Virus record (IMG/VR): IMGVR_UViG_3300046087_000036
Coordinates: 1 to 27,883 of that record
Source of the DNA: a virus
Reading direction: 5' to 3' (one strand)
DNA length: 27,883 nucleotides
A program made the position numbers and the translations under genes. Shown one piece after another: positions 1 to 7,434 of the stretch; position 1 is the first letter of the stretch; every line of letters begins with the position of its first letter. A model generated the notes under the pieces. That model was not told the DNA's origin. It saw only the letters and a program-made list of their open reading frames with translations, and did no database searches.

Positions 1-1
1 G

Positions 2-448
2 TTTGCAATAGTAGATGACACCGATTTTGACTTATTAAATTTATTTAAATGGCAGTTAAGTTCTGAAGGATACGCTACTAGACGCAAATTAGTAGGTGGG
101 AAACCACAAATAATCTCTATGCATAGATTTTTATTGGGATTATCTAAAGGGGATGGATTATGTGTTGACCATATCAATCTCAACAAAATTGATAACAGAA
201 GAATTAATTTACGAGTTTGTAGTAAGCAGCAGAACGCCATGAATAGAGATATACATATTAGTAATAAGTCAGGGTATAAGGGGGTATGTTACCACAAGCG
301 TAACAAAAAATACATGGCGTCAATAACTAAAAACAAAAAGAAAATTTGTATTGGATACTTTTCTTCTGCGCAAGAAGCTTCTGAAGCCTACAAAAAGGCT
401 TCAATTGATATTCATGGTGAATATTCAATTTTTAATAATAGTAAATAG
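2..448 (+). CDS. HNH homing-type endonuclease with AP2 domain (5' truncated by window)
   Basis: The reading frame is open from base 2, so the true start lies upstream; the first in-window ATG (119) falls inside the conserved domain and is not the start. The translated part reads as an HNH endonuclease: a lead-in with the Asp-rich DDTDFDLL segment and a KW..SSEGYATR stretch, then MHRFLL, the catalytic DHIN and DNRRINLR block (His and Asn of the HNH fold), followed by a C-terminal AP2-type DNA-binding segment (SGYKGV, then IGYFSSAQEASEAY and HGE). Such HNH-AP2 proteins are free-standing homing endonucleases common in phages and usually not needed for growth. It ends 11 bases before the next gene, whose Shine-Dalgarno overlaps its stop codon. 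Family assignment is confident; the cleavage site and whether it is active are unknown. Confidence 0.85.
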   Translation, partial: FAIVDDTDFDLLNLFKWQLSSEGYATRRKLVGGKPQIISMHRFLLGLSKGDGLCVDHINLNKIDNRRINLRVCSKQQNAMNRDIHISNKSGYKGVCYHKRNKKYMASITKNKKKICIGYFSSAQEASEAYKKASIDIHGEYSIFNNSK

Positions 449-459
449 AGGAGATTACA

Positions 460-804
460 ATGGATTTTAGTTTAGTTGGGGTGGCAATTGTGAATGCCCT
501 TCCCTATGTTCTTGGTGGTGCTGGTGCACTAGTATTTCTTAACTGGTATTTTAAGAATCCAGATAGTAAGTATACAAAGTATGTTCCCTTTGTAATACAG
601 GCTGTTAAGTTTGCAGAATCTAAGATTCCAGATGGTACACCTAATAAGAGCGCAGCTAAGGTAGATGCATTCTTGAAAGAATTTACTTCTCTCTATGAGA
701 AGAGTGCTAAGAGCACGATGCCAGAAGCTGTTAAAGAATGGGCGTTGCGTGTCAAAGAAATTGCTCTTCTAGAAGTTGAGAAATCAAAGAATCAGGTGAA
801 GTAA
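460..804 (+). CDS. Small membrane protein, holin-like candidate
   Basis: A 114-residue protein with a strong Shine-Dalgarno (GAGGAG, 448-453) seven bases before the ATG. Residues about 4-30 form one hydrophobic segment (VGVAIVNALPYVLGGAGALV) followed by a soluble, Lys-rich, probably helical tail. The central motif of Ala-Val-Lys-Phe-Ala-Glu followed by Lys-rich spacing (about residues 46-72) resembles the LL-H type phage holin family, which has one N-terminal membrane helix and an A-x-E-Q-like repeat region. That is a resemblance by eye only. If correct, it would oligomerise in the inner membrane and time lysis. The two small genes that follow fit a lysis cassette, but no endolysin is seen here. 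It could instead be a structural membrane-associated protein. Confidence 0.5.
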   Translation: MDFSLVGVAIVNALPYVLGGAGALVFLNWYFKNPDSKYTKYVPFVIQAVKFAESKIPDGTPNKSAAKVDAFLKEFTSLYEKSAKSTMPEAVKEWALRVKEIALLEVEKSKNQVK

Positions 805-848
805 AGGAGCATAACTCCCTAGCCTAAACTAGGGAGTTATACAATTTA
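803..848 (+). promoter_or_regulatory. Hairpin-spanned ribosome binding site
   Basis: A perfect 12-bp inverted repeat (arms 811-822 and 829-840, loop of six bases CCTAAA at 823-828) fills the gap between two genes. No T-run follows, so it is not a standard intrinsic terminator. A strong Shine-Dalgarno AAAGGAG (803-809) lies 39 bases before the next ATG (849), too far to work on the linear message. With the hairpin folded the unpaired distance is 1 + 8 = 9 bases, the normal spacing. A second possible Shine-Dalgarno (AGGGAG, 831-836) lies inside the right arm and would be masked when folded. The geometry is seen directly; the regulatory role is inferred from split ribosome binding sites of this kind known in T4 (gene 25 and gene 38). 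Confidence 0.65.
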
Positions 849-1094
849 ATGACTACTTCAATAGTAAGTTTCATATTTACACTTCTTAAAGAACTTCTTC
901 CTCATGTAATGCCTCAATTGGTCGAGTGGATTTCTAAACCACCTGATCCAGTTAAAATTGCAAATAGAGACTATGAAGAGGCTATCGCTACTGGTGACTT
1001 AGAAAAGCTATCTGGTATTAATCAGATCGTAGTAGATAAATCTGGTTTTGACGACTTAACTCAAAATCAACTTAAGACGATGTTGGAGTTTTAA
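849..1094 (+). CDS. Small protein of unknown function
   Basis: An 81-residue protein that I do not recognise. The N-terminal 27 residues are hydrophobic to amphipathic (SIVSFIFTLLKELLPHVM, then LVEWI) and could lie on or in a membrane. The rest is acidic and soluble (EEAIATGDLEKLSGINQIV). The start is fixed by the hairpin-spanned Shine-Dalgarno described at 803-848; there is no other Met near the N-terminus. It ends one base before the next gene, whose GGAG (1085-1088) lies inside this coding region, so the two are probably translated together. The neighbourhood of a holin-like protein before and a secreted protein after suggests a membrane or lysis role, but nothing in the sequence proves it. 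Confidence 0.55.
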   Translation: MTTSIVSFIFTLLKELLPHVMPQLVEWISKPPDPVKIANRDYEEAIATGDLEKLSGINQIVVDKSGFDDLTQNQLKTMLEF

Positions 1095-1095
1095 A

Positions 1096-1365
1096 ATGAA
1101 GCGTGTAGCAATTCTACTGATGCTCTCAGTTATTTTTCTCTTTACTCCCGGTTTTACTTGTTCTAAGGTAAAGACGGTAATTGTTGAAGAAGACAACACA
1201 GTTAGAAAAATCACTGATGAACGCCCAATTAAGAACGATGCCCTTATAATCGACACAGGTAAGGTAGAACACAGAGAAGACACCTTAATTGGTAAATATA
1301 TTATCGGTCCTGCTCTCTACAAAAAGTTAATCAAAGCTGGCTTAGATAAACCTGATACAAAGTAA
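1096..1365 (+). CDS. Small secreted or lipoprotein candidate (possible spanin-like)
   Basis: An 89-residue protein with a clear export signal: Lys-Arg at residues 2-3, a hydrophobic core (VAILLMLSVIFLF) and then TPGFTC, with Cys at residue 22. The residues before this Cys (G-F-T) are not a consensus lipobox (L-A/S-G/A-C), so lipid attachment is possible but unproven. The mature part is short, charged and has no repeats. The start has a Shine-Dalgarno GGAG seven bases upstream. Its stop shares a base with the next ATG (TAATG). A small outer-membrane lipoprotein next to a holin-like gene would fit an o-spanin, but no partner i-spanin is recognisable, so this stays a hypothesis. Confidence 0.55.
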   Translation: MKRVAILLMLSVIFLFTPGFTCSKVKTVIVEEDNTVRKITDERPIKNDALIIDTGKVEHREDTLIGKYIIGPALYKKLIKAGLDKPDTK

Positions 1366-2171
1366 TGTGCACTCAAAGAATTTCCTTAGATAAAAGATTA
1401 AAATTATTTAAAGATAGAGAAAAATCCTTATGGATTTTTTGGACTACTTATGTTAAACAATCAGAGGATGATCCTGCAACAGATGCTGATGAAGCTGCTG
1501 GTGGGACTTCAACCACACTATCTTCTATTAGATACTTTGGGTCAAATACTAGCTATGATGCTGCATTATTAAACGACACTGGCTCATATTTAATGATGAC
1601 TAAATCCAATTCGAAGACTTTTAATCTTCCAATTGGGTTAGATGGTAAATTTAACTCAAATGTTTTCTATGCTGGATATGTGGACTCAGGTGAGCTAAAA
1701 CCTATTAAGAATTGTTATTATCCAGAGTTTCATTATGATGAACAGCTTAACGAATTAACATTAGTATTTTGGTCTAATGTCGATATTAATATATTAGGTG
1801 ATCTTGTTACTACAGATAGTACACAAGCAGTAAATTCTGCCCCTCTTCAATTCGGTAGTTCTGAAGATGCCGGAAGTAGTTCGAATACTACTGTTAACAG
1901 TTCAGATTACGAAAATATATACCCTGATTTTACAATAAATCCTATAATAGAAACTGGATATGTCTCAGAAGCGCAGAGATGTGCATTTATGTGCTCTGCG
2001 CAGTTACGAAAATGCACACTATCCACTGCAAATGGTAGTGTTACAACTCAGTGGTTTGTGTTTTCTAAGCCTATTCTACTACTTTGTACTGGTAACAGCA
2101 CTGATGGGGTTGGTGATCCTGTTACTGATCAGATTGCGGCATTCGGATTTTCGGAGTTTAAGCTAAACTAA
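1365..2171 (+). CDS. Probable virion protein, unknown function
   Basis: A 268-residue protein with no family I can recognise. It starts with a basic stretch (residues 5-20) and continues with a Ser/Thr/Asn-rich, beta-strand-like composition typical of phage tail or baseplate parts. The middle has an aromatic segment (NCYYPEFHYDEQLNELTLVFW, residues about 122-142). The C-terminal third holds four Cys residues. It starts by stop-start overlap with the upstream gene (TAATG) without a convincing Shine-Dalgarno of its own, and the downstream hub-like gene begins on the base after its stop, so it is probably translated as part of the tail block. The virion assignment rests on context and composition. 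Confidence 0.6.
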   Translation: MCTQRISLDKRLKLFKDREKSLWIFWTTYVKQSEDDPATDADEAAGGTSTTLSSIRYFGSNTSYDAALLNDTGSYLMMTKSNSKTFNLPIGLDGKFNSNVFYAGYVDSGELKPIKNCYYPEFHYDEQLNELTLVFWSNVDINILGDLVTTDSTQAVNSAPLQFGSSEDAGSSSNTTVNSSDYENIYPDFTINPIIETGYVSEAQRCAFMCSAQLRKCTLSTANGSVTTQWFVFSKPILLLCTGNSTDGVGDPVTDQIAAFGFSEFKLN

Positions 2172-4802
2172 ATGGCAGAAATTCCTCCCGGCGTAGTTGA
2201 AATATCCTTTCCTAGTCCCGGTAACGCTAAAAAATATGGTAATGTCACAATTAAGCATATCTACTCCAGTATTTTGCGCTCTAAAGAGCAAACTACTTCA
2301 AGTCTAGAGCTTTACGAACAAGCTTTAGGGTATGGAGTAGGTAAAAATGCTAGCACGGATAATTCTAAGCCTTCTAAACTTCCTAAGTTTTTCGTAAGTA
2401 ACATAGCACTAATTGGTAATGCTATGATTGCAAAGCCAGAAGCTCCTAATTTTATTAAGTATAGAGCTAACTTGGCTAGAAATGCCAATGCAATTTCTGT
2501 AGCAACATCTCTTACTGAACCAACTGGTGGGGCATACGGCAAGGTAGGTTCTGTATCTTTAATTGCTCCTACTACTGGAAATACTCTAACTACTGGTCCT
2601 CTCGGATCAAATGTATGGATTCCATTAGACGCACTTGAAACTATTAAGCCCTTTTATGAATGTGACGCTGGAATAGCTTTCACTAACTCTAGAGAAAGTA
2701 TAGAATGCTATATTTATTCAGATTTCGTTTTAAAGAAGAACCAACCATTTTCATTTATTTTTAGCATGGCTAGTTTGTTCCGCTCGGAACAAATAGATCA
2801 ATTACAGAATACCCCAAATGATCCAGATAATGAAGTCATTGCTGAAGAGGGTAATGATATCGAAACTAGGATTTCTCCTAGTATATCTATAAGTTGGGGA
2901 ATTGATTACAAATTAATACTGTATATAGATGGAACATGTACCCTTTTCTATAAGGGTTCACAGGTAGGTAAGAAATCCTCTATATCTGGCTATGATCCTA
3001 CTTCTGATTCTCCTGAAGTGTTAACCATATATCCTTTAATGAATTCTGTTTATGTATACAGAGGTGTGCCTTCAATTGAATCTACTGTTAAAAAACAGTT
3101 TGCTTCATTCAGCTTTAATGATCCTATAAATATAGAACCGGGTATTATAACGTTAGAGTTTAAAGGTTGTTACGGTAGCTTTAATTTTTCTCCTGTTATT
3201 CATCCAAGAAATGGATTACTTTATAGTCCGATTATGAAAGTTCCTCCCGGTACTGGTACTCCTCAGTATAATTCTTCCTTCGTGGGTAAAGTTGGTTCTG
3301 GAAGTAGAGGAAATAATCCAAAGATTCCAGATAAAAATGACAGAGCGGGCATATACAAATATCTTAAGGAATTTATTGGTGAAACTCCTTTTAAACTAGA
3401 AGCAAAGGGAGTAGGCTCAAATGGGTTTGCTTATCAGCTTACACTAGGTGTTAAGAATCCAATTCCTGACACTGCTGATGTTAACGCTGCTATTGACGGT
3501 ATACAAACTAATATTTACAGTCCAGCTATTTATAATTCTTCATTCACGTTTATTCAACAAGCTACCGGTTCAGGCGGTAGTGCAGGAGATATTTCGTCCG
3601 ACGATATTTTATCAGTTTGTGTTCAACAGTCTGTTGAAAGTGCCAGAGCTACTATTACGTTAGACAATCGTAACTATGACGGTAGTAGAGGTGGTAAGTA
3701 CCCCTCTTCAGAAGGGTTCACTGGTGTAAAGTATATTCAAATTAAGATGGGATACTCAGATAGCACCGTCGTGGTATTTACTGGATATACTTCTATCTGG
3801 AAACGTAGACGTTCTGGATCAACTTCTTCCACATTAGTTATTGAATGTGAAGATGTGACAAAGAAGGCACGGGAGCAGTTCGCAGTTAATCTACCATACT
3901 TTGACGGTTGGTGTCATATTGGTGCTATGGCCTATTTGCTTAAAGAAGCTGGGTTTTCTGCATCGAATACAAATACTCCAACTGTTTCTGGTTCTGTAGA
4001 TCAGATGAATGGTGGGTGTTTTGACGGGCATTCGGATTCACAGTCCTCTTCAGATACTATTCACGCAGTACTTCCTTTAGCTATGTTAGGTGTTGGTGAA
4101 CCTGCCTACAATTTTTCCATGGGAACCCCCCTATGGAGTTGTATGCAGAGAATTAGAGAATTTACTAATTGGTATTTATACCCAGATCATGAAGGTAATA
4201 TTGTCTATCAACCACCTAGTAGTATTTTAAGTTCTGGAAGTGCTAGAACTTTCAGAGAAGTCGATCAGGTTGGTAATTTTGACGAAATTTTAAATGACAT
4301 TGAAGAGGTTATTGATACTGCTGAGATGCGTAATGCTGTGATTGTACAGGGTAATACTTGTGTCTATAATCAAGACAATCCTGAATTTTCACAGTGGGCT
4401 ACTCATGTTCATATTAAATCCGCCTTCCCAGATAAGCAGAATTCTGACGATCCATTCTTTGCTCCATATCCAAGAATGGCCTTTATAAGAAATCCAAAAT
4501 TTGAAGATGTAAATAGAACTAGAGCTAATGCTGCCGAAATATTTAGAAGACTTACTAGAGATAGAAGTACTCTTTCCTTCTCTGCGTGGGGACAGTTAGA
4601 CTTACACCCCTATGATTTAATTAAGATTAATGAAAATATTATGAATGAAACAGGGGCAAACGGTAAAGATTACGTAGTAGCATCACATACACTAACAGCT
4701 AATGGTGAGGACCACACCATTATGAGTACAATTAATTGTGAAAGATTAGATTCTTCGGCTCTCACCTACGATCCTAATCTTCCACCGGGGAGACGTGAAT
4801 AA
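2172..4802 (+). CDS. Large tail/baseplate hub-like structural protein
   Basis: An 876-residue protein directly abutting the preceding stop codon. Residues about 480-560 have the look of a tail hub (gp27/gpD-like) beta-barrel: an Asp-rich turn (TLDNRNYDGSRGG), then IKMGYSDSTVVVFTGY, then TLVIECEDVTKKARE. A second typical segment (about 651-682) reads LWSCMQRIREFTNWYLYPD followed by a Gly-Asn turn and IVYQPP, a pattern common in phage hub proteins where a helix precedes a short beta-hairpin. The N-terminal 400 residues contain lectin- or concanavalin-like beta segments (PFSFIFSMAS, KLILYIDGTCTLFYKG) that could bind glycans or other tail proteins. It is followed by fibre-like genes, as expected at the tail tip. 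The hub identity is inferred from pattern, not from a database match. Confidence 0.55.
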   Translation: MAEIPPGVVEISFPSPGNAKKYGNVTIKHIYSSILRSKEQTTSSLELYEQALGYGVGKNASTDNSKPSKLPKFFVSNIALIGNAMIAKPEAPNFIKYRANLARNANAISVATSLTEPTGGAYGKVGSVSLIAPTTGNTLTTGPLGSNVWIPLDALETIKPFYECDAGIAFTNSRESIECYIYSDFVLKKNQPFSFIFSMASLFRSEQIDQLQNTPNDPDNEVIAEEGNDIETRISPSISISWGIDYKLILYIDGTCTLFYKGSQVGKKSSISGYDPTSDSPEVLTIYPLMNSVYVYRGVPSIESTVKKQFASFSFNDPINIEPGIITLEFKGCYGSFNFSPVIHPRNGLLYSPIMKVPPGTGTPQYNSSFVGKVGSGSRGNNPKIPDKNDRAGIYKYLKEFIGETPFKLEAKGVGSNGFAYQLTLGVKNPIPDTADVNAAIDGIQTNIYSPAIYNSSFTFIQQATGSGGSAGDISSDDILSVCVQQSVESARATITLDNRNYDGSRGGKYPSSEGFTGVKYIQIKMGYSDSTVVVFTGYTSIWKRRRSGSTSSTLVIECEDVTKKAREQFAVNLPYFDGWCHIGAMAYLLKEAGFSASNTNTPTVSGSVDQMNGGCFDGHSDSQSSSDTIHAVLPLAMLGVGEPAYNFSMGTPLWSCMQRIREFTNWYLYPDHEGNIVYQPPSSILSSGSARTFREVDQVGNFDEILNDIEEVIDTAEMRNAVIVQGNTCVYNQDNPEFSQWATHVHIKSAFPDKQNSDDPFFAPYPRMAFIRNPKFEDVNRTRANAAEIFRRLTRDRSTLSFSAWGQLDLHPYDLIKINENIMNETGANGKDYVVASHTLTANGEDHTIMSTINCERLDSSALTYDPNLPPGRRE

Positions 4803-4804
4803 TA

Positions 4805-6610
4805 ATGAGTTATGCAAATAAAACAGATAAGTATCAGCTAGAATCACCAACTATTGGTGAACAGATGGATACACAATCTGAACAAAGAACGGCTCAGATA
4901 TTAGATAATCAATTGTACGGTGCCGCAAGAATGCATTCAGGTGGTCACGGCATTATCCGTCTTGGTGTATTCTCTCTTGATACTTCTGGTGGTACGGGAA
5001 GCTACATTGCTTCCTTGGGTGAATCTAAGGCACAATCTAAGCCTGTAGTAGAAGCGTACATTGTACAGGAATATGTATACACTGTTAATGGTATTTCTTG
5101 GACCGGACTTTCAAATAGTACTACTTATTATTTAGGTGTTAGACTTGTAGAAAATGCAGATGATTCTTCACTTCAGTATAAAGAAGTAACCTCATTTATT
5201 AACACCACTGGTGATATTCCTAGTGACGGAATACTGTTAGCTACTCTAGCCATTGACGGTTCTGGTGTTGGTACATTTGACACTGAGGCTACAGATGTAA
5301 TTAATATTCCAGTACTTGGTAACCATATTGGGGATAATAATGACCCACATGGCAGTACATTATTTCAGAATAATGTAGTCGTTAGCGGATTAAATGTTTT
5401 AGGTACTCTACAGTATGGTAATCTACAAGTAGACAACTTTATTATTTCTGGAAATAACAGTATTTTATCAGGTAATGTTACAATTAGAAGTGATCTAATA
5501 GTATCTGGTAATATAATAGTTTCTGGGGTTTTACGGTATTCTACATTTAATGTTCAAAATCTTACCATACCTAATACGCTTTCTGCTGGATTTCTTACTG
5601 TTAGCTCAGGAGTAGAAATTTATTCAGCTTCTAGATTCAGACAAAATATTACTTTTAATTCGGGTGTTTCAATTGACGGATTTGATCCAAGCGAAGCCTT
5701 AGACCTATTAAACGGTAATAATGCTGACCATCTTCATACTCATAATTTGGGCGCTATAGTTCCAGTAAAGACCATGCACCTGTCCCCTGAATATATGAAT
5801 ACAGTTCTTTCAGGGGAGTTTACTCAACACACAACTTCTGGAACGTTTGCAGCAAAACGTGCGTATGGTGGTAACTATTACGAATGGCAAGCTTTAACTT
5901 CTGGTGCCGCAATAGTAATTACCAGAGTTAACCTACCACCAGATTTTGAAACATTGGACCGAATTGAAGTCCGTAATGTTTGTAAAAAAGAGGGACTTCT
6001 TTCTGGTAACAGTCTAAAAGTGGAAGTTTATGATAAAGATTCAGTTTTAATCGGTAACCAGCAGTACACTAATGTTTCTGTAACTAATAACTCTGTTACT
6101 ACTTCAGGGGGACAGTTAGTACCAAATAATTCAATGACAGTTATCAATAGACTTTGGAGTATTTCTGGGGTTACCACTAATTTAGGAGATATGAGTGTTT
6201 ACTATCGTCCTAGAGGTGGCGAACAGGTTACATATACTTGGACAGATGTAGCCAGCGGAAATAATATACTTACAGCCTCAAGTGTTTTTAATGGACTTCG
6301 TTATAACCCAGCGGATATGAAGATACAAAGGTTGATAGCTTCTCAGTCCATTGCTCTTTCTGGTGCTACCGTTGTAAGTATAAAGATAAATGCAATTGCT
6401 AATCCTACTCCACAGACTATCAGTCCTCTATTTGTTTCTAGGACGAACCTAATTCCATTCGGTACGGCTGGAGCAAGCTTACAGTCAGATGCTCTTACTT
6501 TGCCAAATGCCTTTACTCTCTCTGGTAACACTTTTATCAGCTGTTGTGTAGATCAAATAGCTTCAGGCTCCAAAGACCTTACTTTTCAGTTAATAGGGTA
6601 TAGAATTTAA
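4805..6610 (+). CDS. Tail fibre-like protein (paralogue of 7434-9602)
   Basis: A 601-residue protein with fibre features. The N-terminal KTDKYQL segment and the EQRTAQILDNQLYG block recur in the protein at 7434-9602. Residues about 171-184 carry an Asp-Pro-His-Gly motif (DNNDPHGS) like the NPH motif common in phage tail fibres and collars. Residues about 190-290 are a shaft rich in short V-S-G / I-S-G repeats, likely a trimeric beta structure. Around residue 307 a His cluster (DHLHTH) resembles the HxH metal sites known in T4 gp37, which here would be an inference. The C-terminal 250 residues form a different, probably globular, receptor-facing part. It is embedded in the tail block and coupled to the next gene by TAATG. 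Confidence 0.65.
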   Translation: MSYANKTDKYQLESPTIGEQMDTQSEQRTAQILDNQLYGAARMHSGGHGIIRLGVFSLDTSGGTGSYIASLGESKAQSKPVVEAYIVQEYVYTVNGISWTGLSNSTTYYLGVRLVENADDSSLQYKEVTSFINTTGDIPSDGILLATLAIDGSGVGTFDTEATDVINIPVLGNHIGDNNDPHGSTLFQNNVVVSGLNVLGTLQYGNLQVDNFIISGNNSILSGNVTIRSDLIVSGNIIVSGVLRYSTFNVQNLTIPNTLSAGFLTVSSGVEIYSASRFRQNITFNSGVSIDGFDPSEALDLLNGNNADHLHTHNLGAIVPVKTMHLSPEYMNTVLSGEFTQHTTSGTFAAKRAYGGNYYEWQALTSGAAIVITRVNLPPDFETLDRIEVRNVCKKEGLLSGNSLKVEVYDKDSVLIGNQQYTNVSVTNNSVTTSGGQLVPNNSMTVINRLWSISGVTTNLGDMSVYYRPRGGEQVTYTWTDVASGNNILTASSVFNGLRYNPADMKIQRLIASQSIALSGATVVSIKINAIANPTPQTISPLFVSRTNLIPFGTAGASLQSDALTLPNAFTLSGNTFISCCVDQIASGSKDLTFQLIGYRI

Positions 6611-7434
6611 TGGGTACAACTACTTATGTAGCCACAGGTTTACCAGTAACAGTAAGCCCACTTACTACGGTTAGTAAACTTATTACAGTTGGTGATAATG
6701 GCTCTGTACGTGGGCTTAGCATTATCATTGATGTAGATGCTCCAAATGAGGGTGGGGGACCAGATACTTCATTAATTAAAGCTTACATAATTCACACATA
6801 TACGAATGGTACGTCCACCGATGCCGTTCTACATGACGGTGAATATAAGAGTCTGGATTATGCTGCCTACCCAGTTTCAATTACTCCTACTGAAACATTA
6901 AATATATTTAATGACAGAGCCTCCTTTGGATCATGGTATTTATACCTATTTAATATATCAGCGTCTTCTGACGCAGTTTTAAACTATTATAGTTTAGCTA
7001 TTACTTATGATGATGATACCCCAGCAGGAAATGCCTCTGTAAGTATACAGCCAGCAGCTAAATACGGAAATGCAATTAATTTTCATAAGACACACCAATA
7101 TGTATTTGAAATGGAGTCTAGTTCTACTTATGCACAAGCGAATAATTATAGACATATATCATTCAATGGAGTGTTAAATACTGCTGTTTTAATAACTCAT
7201 TCTGGTGGGGCAGCTTCCGGTAGTCCTTATTTAGACGTATATAGAATAAGAAGTGGGGTAAAGACTCTGATATCCTCTACACTGATATCTACCGCTACTA
7301 ACTCCTCAAGAAAATATTTGGATATTCCAGATGAGTATAAAATTGTAAAAACTGATGATTTTATCTCCGTAGAGATTAGCGGTCTTAATATAGTCTCTCC
7401 CGCAGTATTTGTACAAATGGAGTTTTACGAATAA
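6610..7434 (+). CDS. Tail-associated protein with P-domain-like fold
   Basis: A 274-residue protein between two fibre-like paralogues, coupled to both by TAATG overlaps. Residues about 25-140 match the layout of a proprotein convertase P domain: an opening strand (RGLSIIIDVDAP), a strand with His (LIKAYIIHTYTNG), a short Asp-rich loop, then GSWYLYLFN followed by DAVLNYYSLAITYDD, where the family usually has G-x-W-x-L and a terminal strand. P domains are jelly-roll beta-sandwiches used as accessory domains of secreted proteases. The second half is a different beta-rich domain. No protease domain or catalytic triad is seen. In a phage tail such a domain may help assembly or surface binding. The assignment is by motif spacing and should be treated as tentative. 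Confidence 0.5.
   Translation: MGTTTYVATGLPVTVSPLTTVSKLITVGDNGSVRGLSIIIDVDAPNEGGGPDTSLIKAYIIHTYTNGTSTDAVLHDGEYKSLDYAAYPVSITPTETLNIFNDRASFGSWYLYLFNISASSDAVLNYYSLAITYDDDTPAGNASVSIQPAAKYGNAINFHKTHQYVFEMESSSTYAQANNYRHISFNGVLNTAVLITHSGGAASGSPYLDVYRIRSGVKTLISSTLISTATNSSRKYLDIPDEYKIVKTDDFISVEISGLNIVSPAVFVQMEFYE

Noticed and set aside
811-840. Intrinsic terminator
   Set aside because: The stem is strong but is followed by ACAATTTA, not a T-run, and the next gene would then lack any usable ribosome binding site.
1245-1250. TATAAT in the lipoprotein-like gene
   Set aside because: No -35 at 16-17 bases, no matching spacer positions and no gene boundary.
1971-2001. GC-rich 8-bp stem (GCGCAGAG/CTCTGCGC) in the 1365-2171 gene
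   Set aside because: Unusually GC-rich, but short with a 15-base loop and inside a coding region; no function can be argued.
2774-2793. 8-bp stem with GCTC loop in the hub-like gene
   Set aside because: Stems of 7-9 pairs with short loops are expected by chance several times in a window of this size.
5783-5817. 9-bp stem with a 17-base loop in the first fibre-like gene
   Set aside because: Within chance expectation; the loop is long and the site has no relation to a gene boundary.
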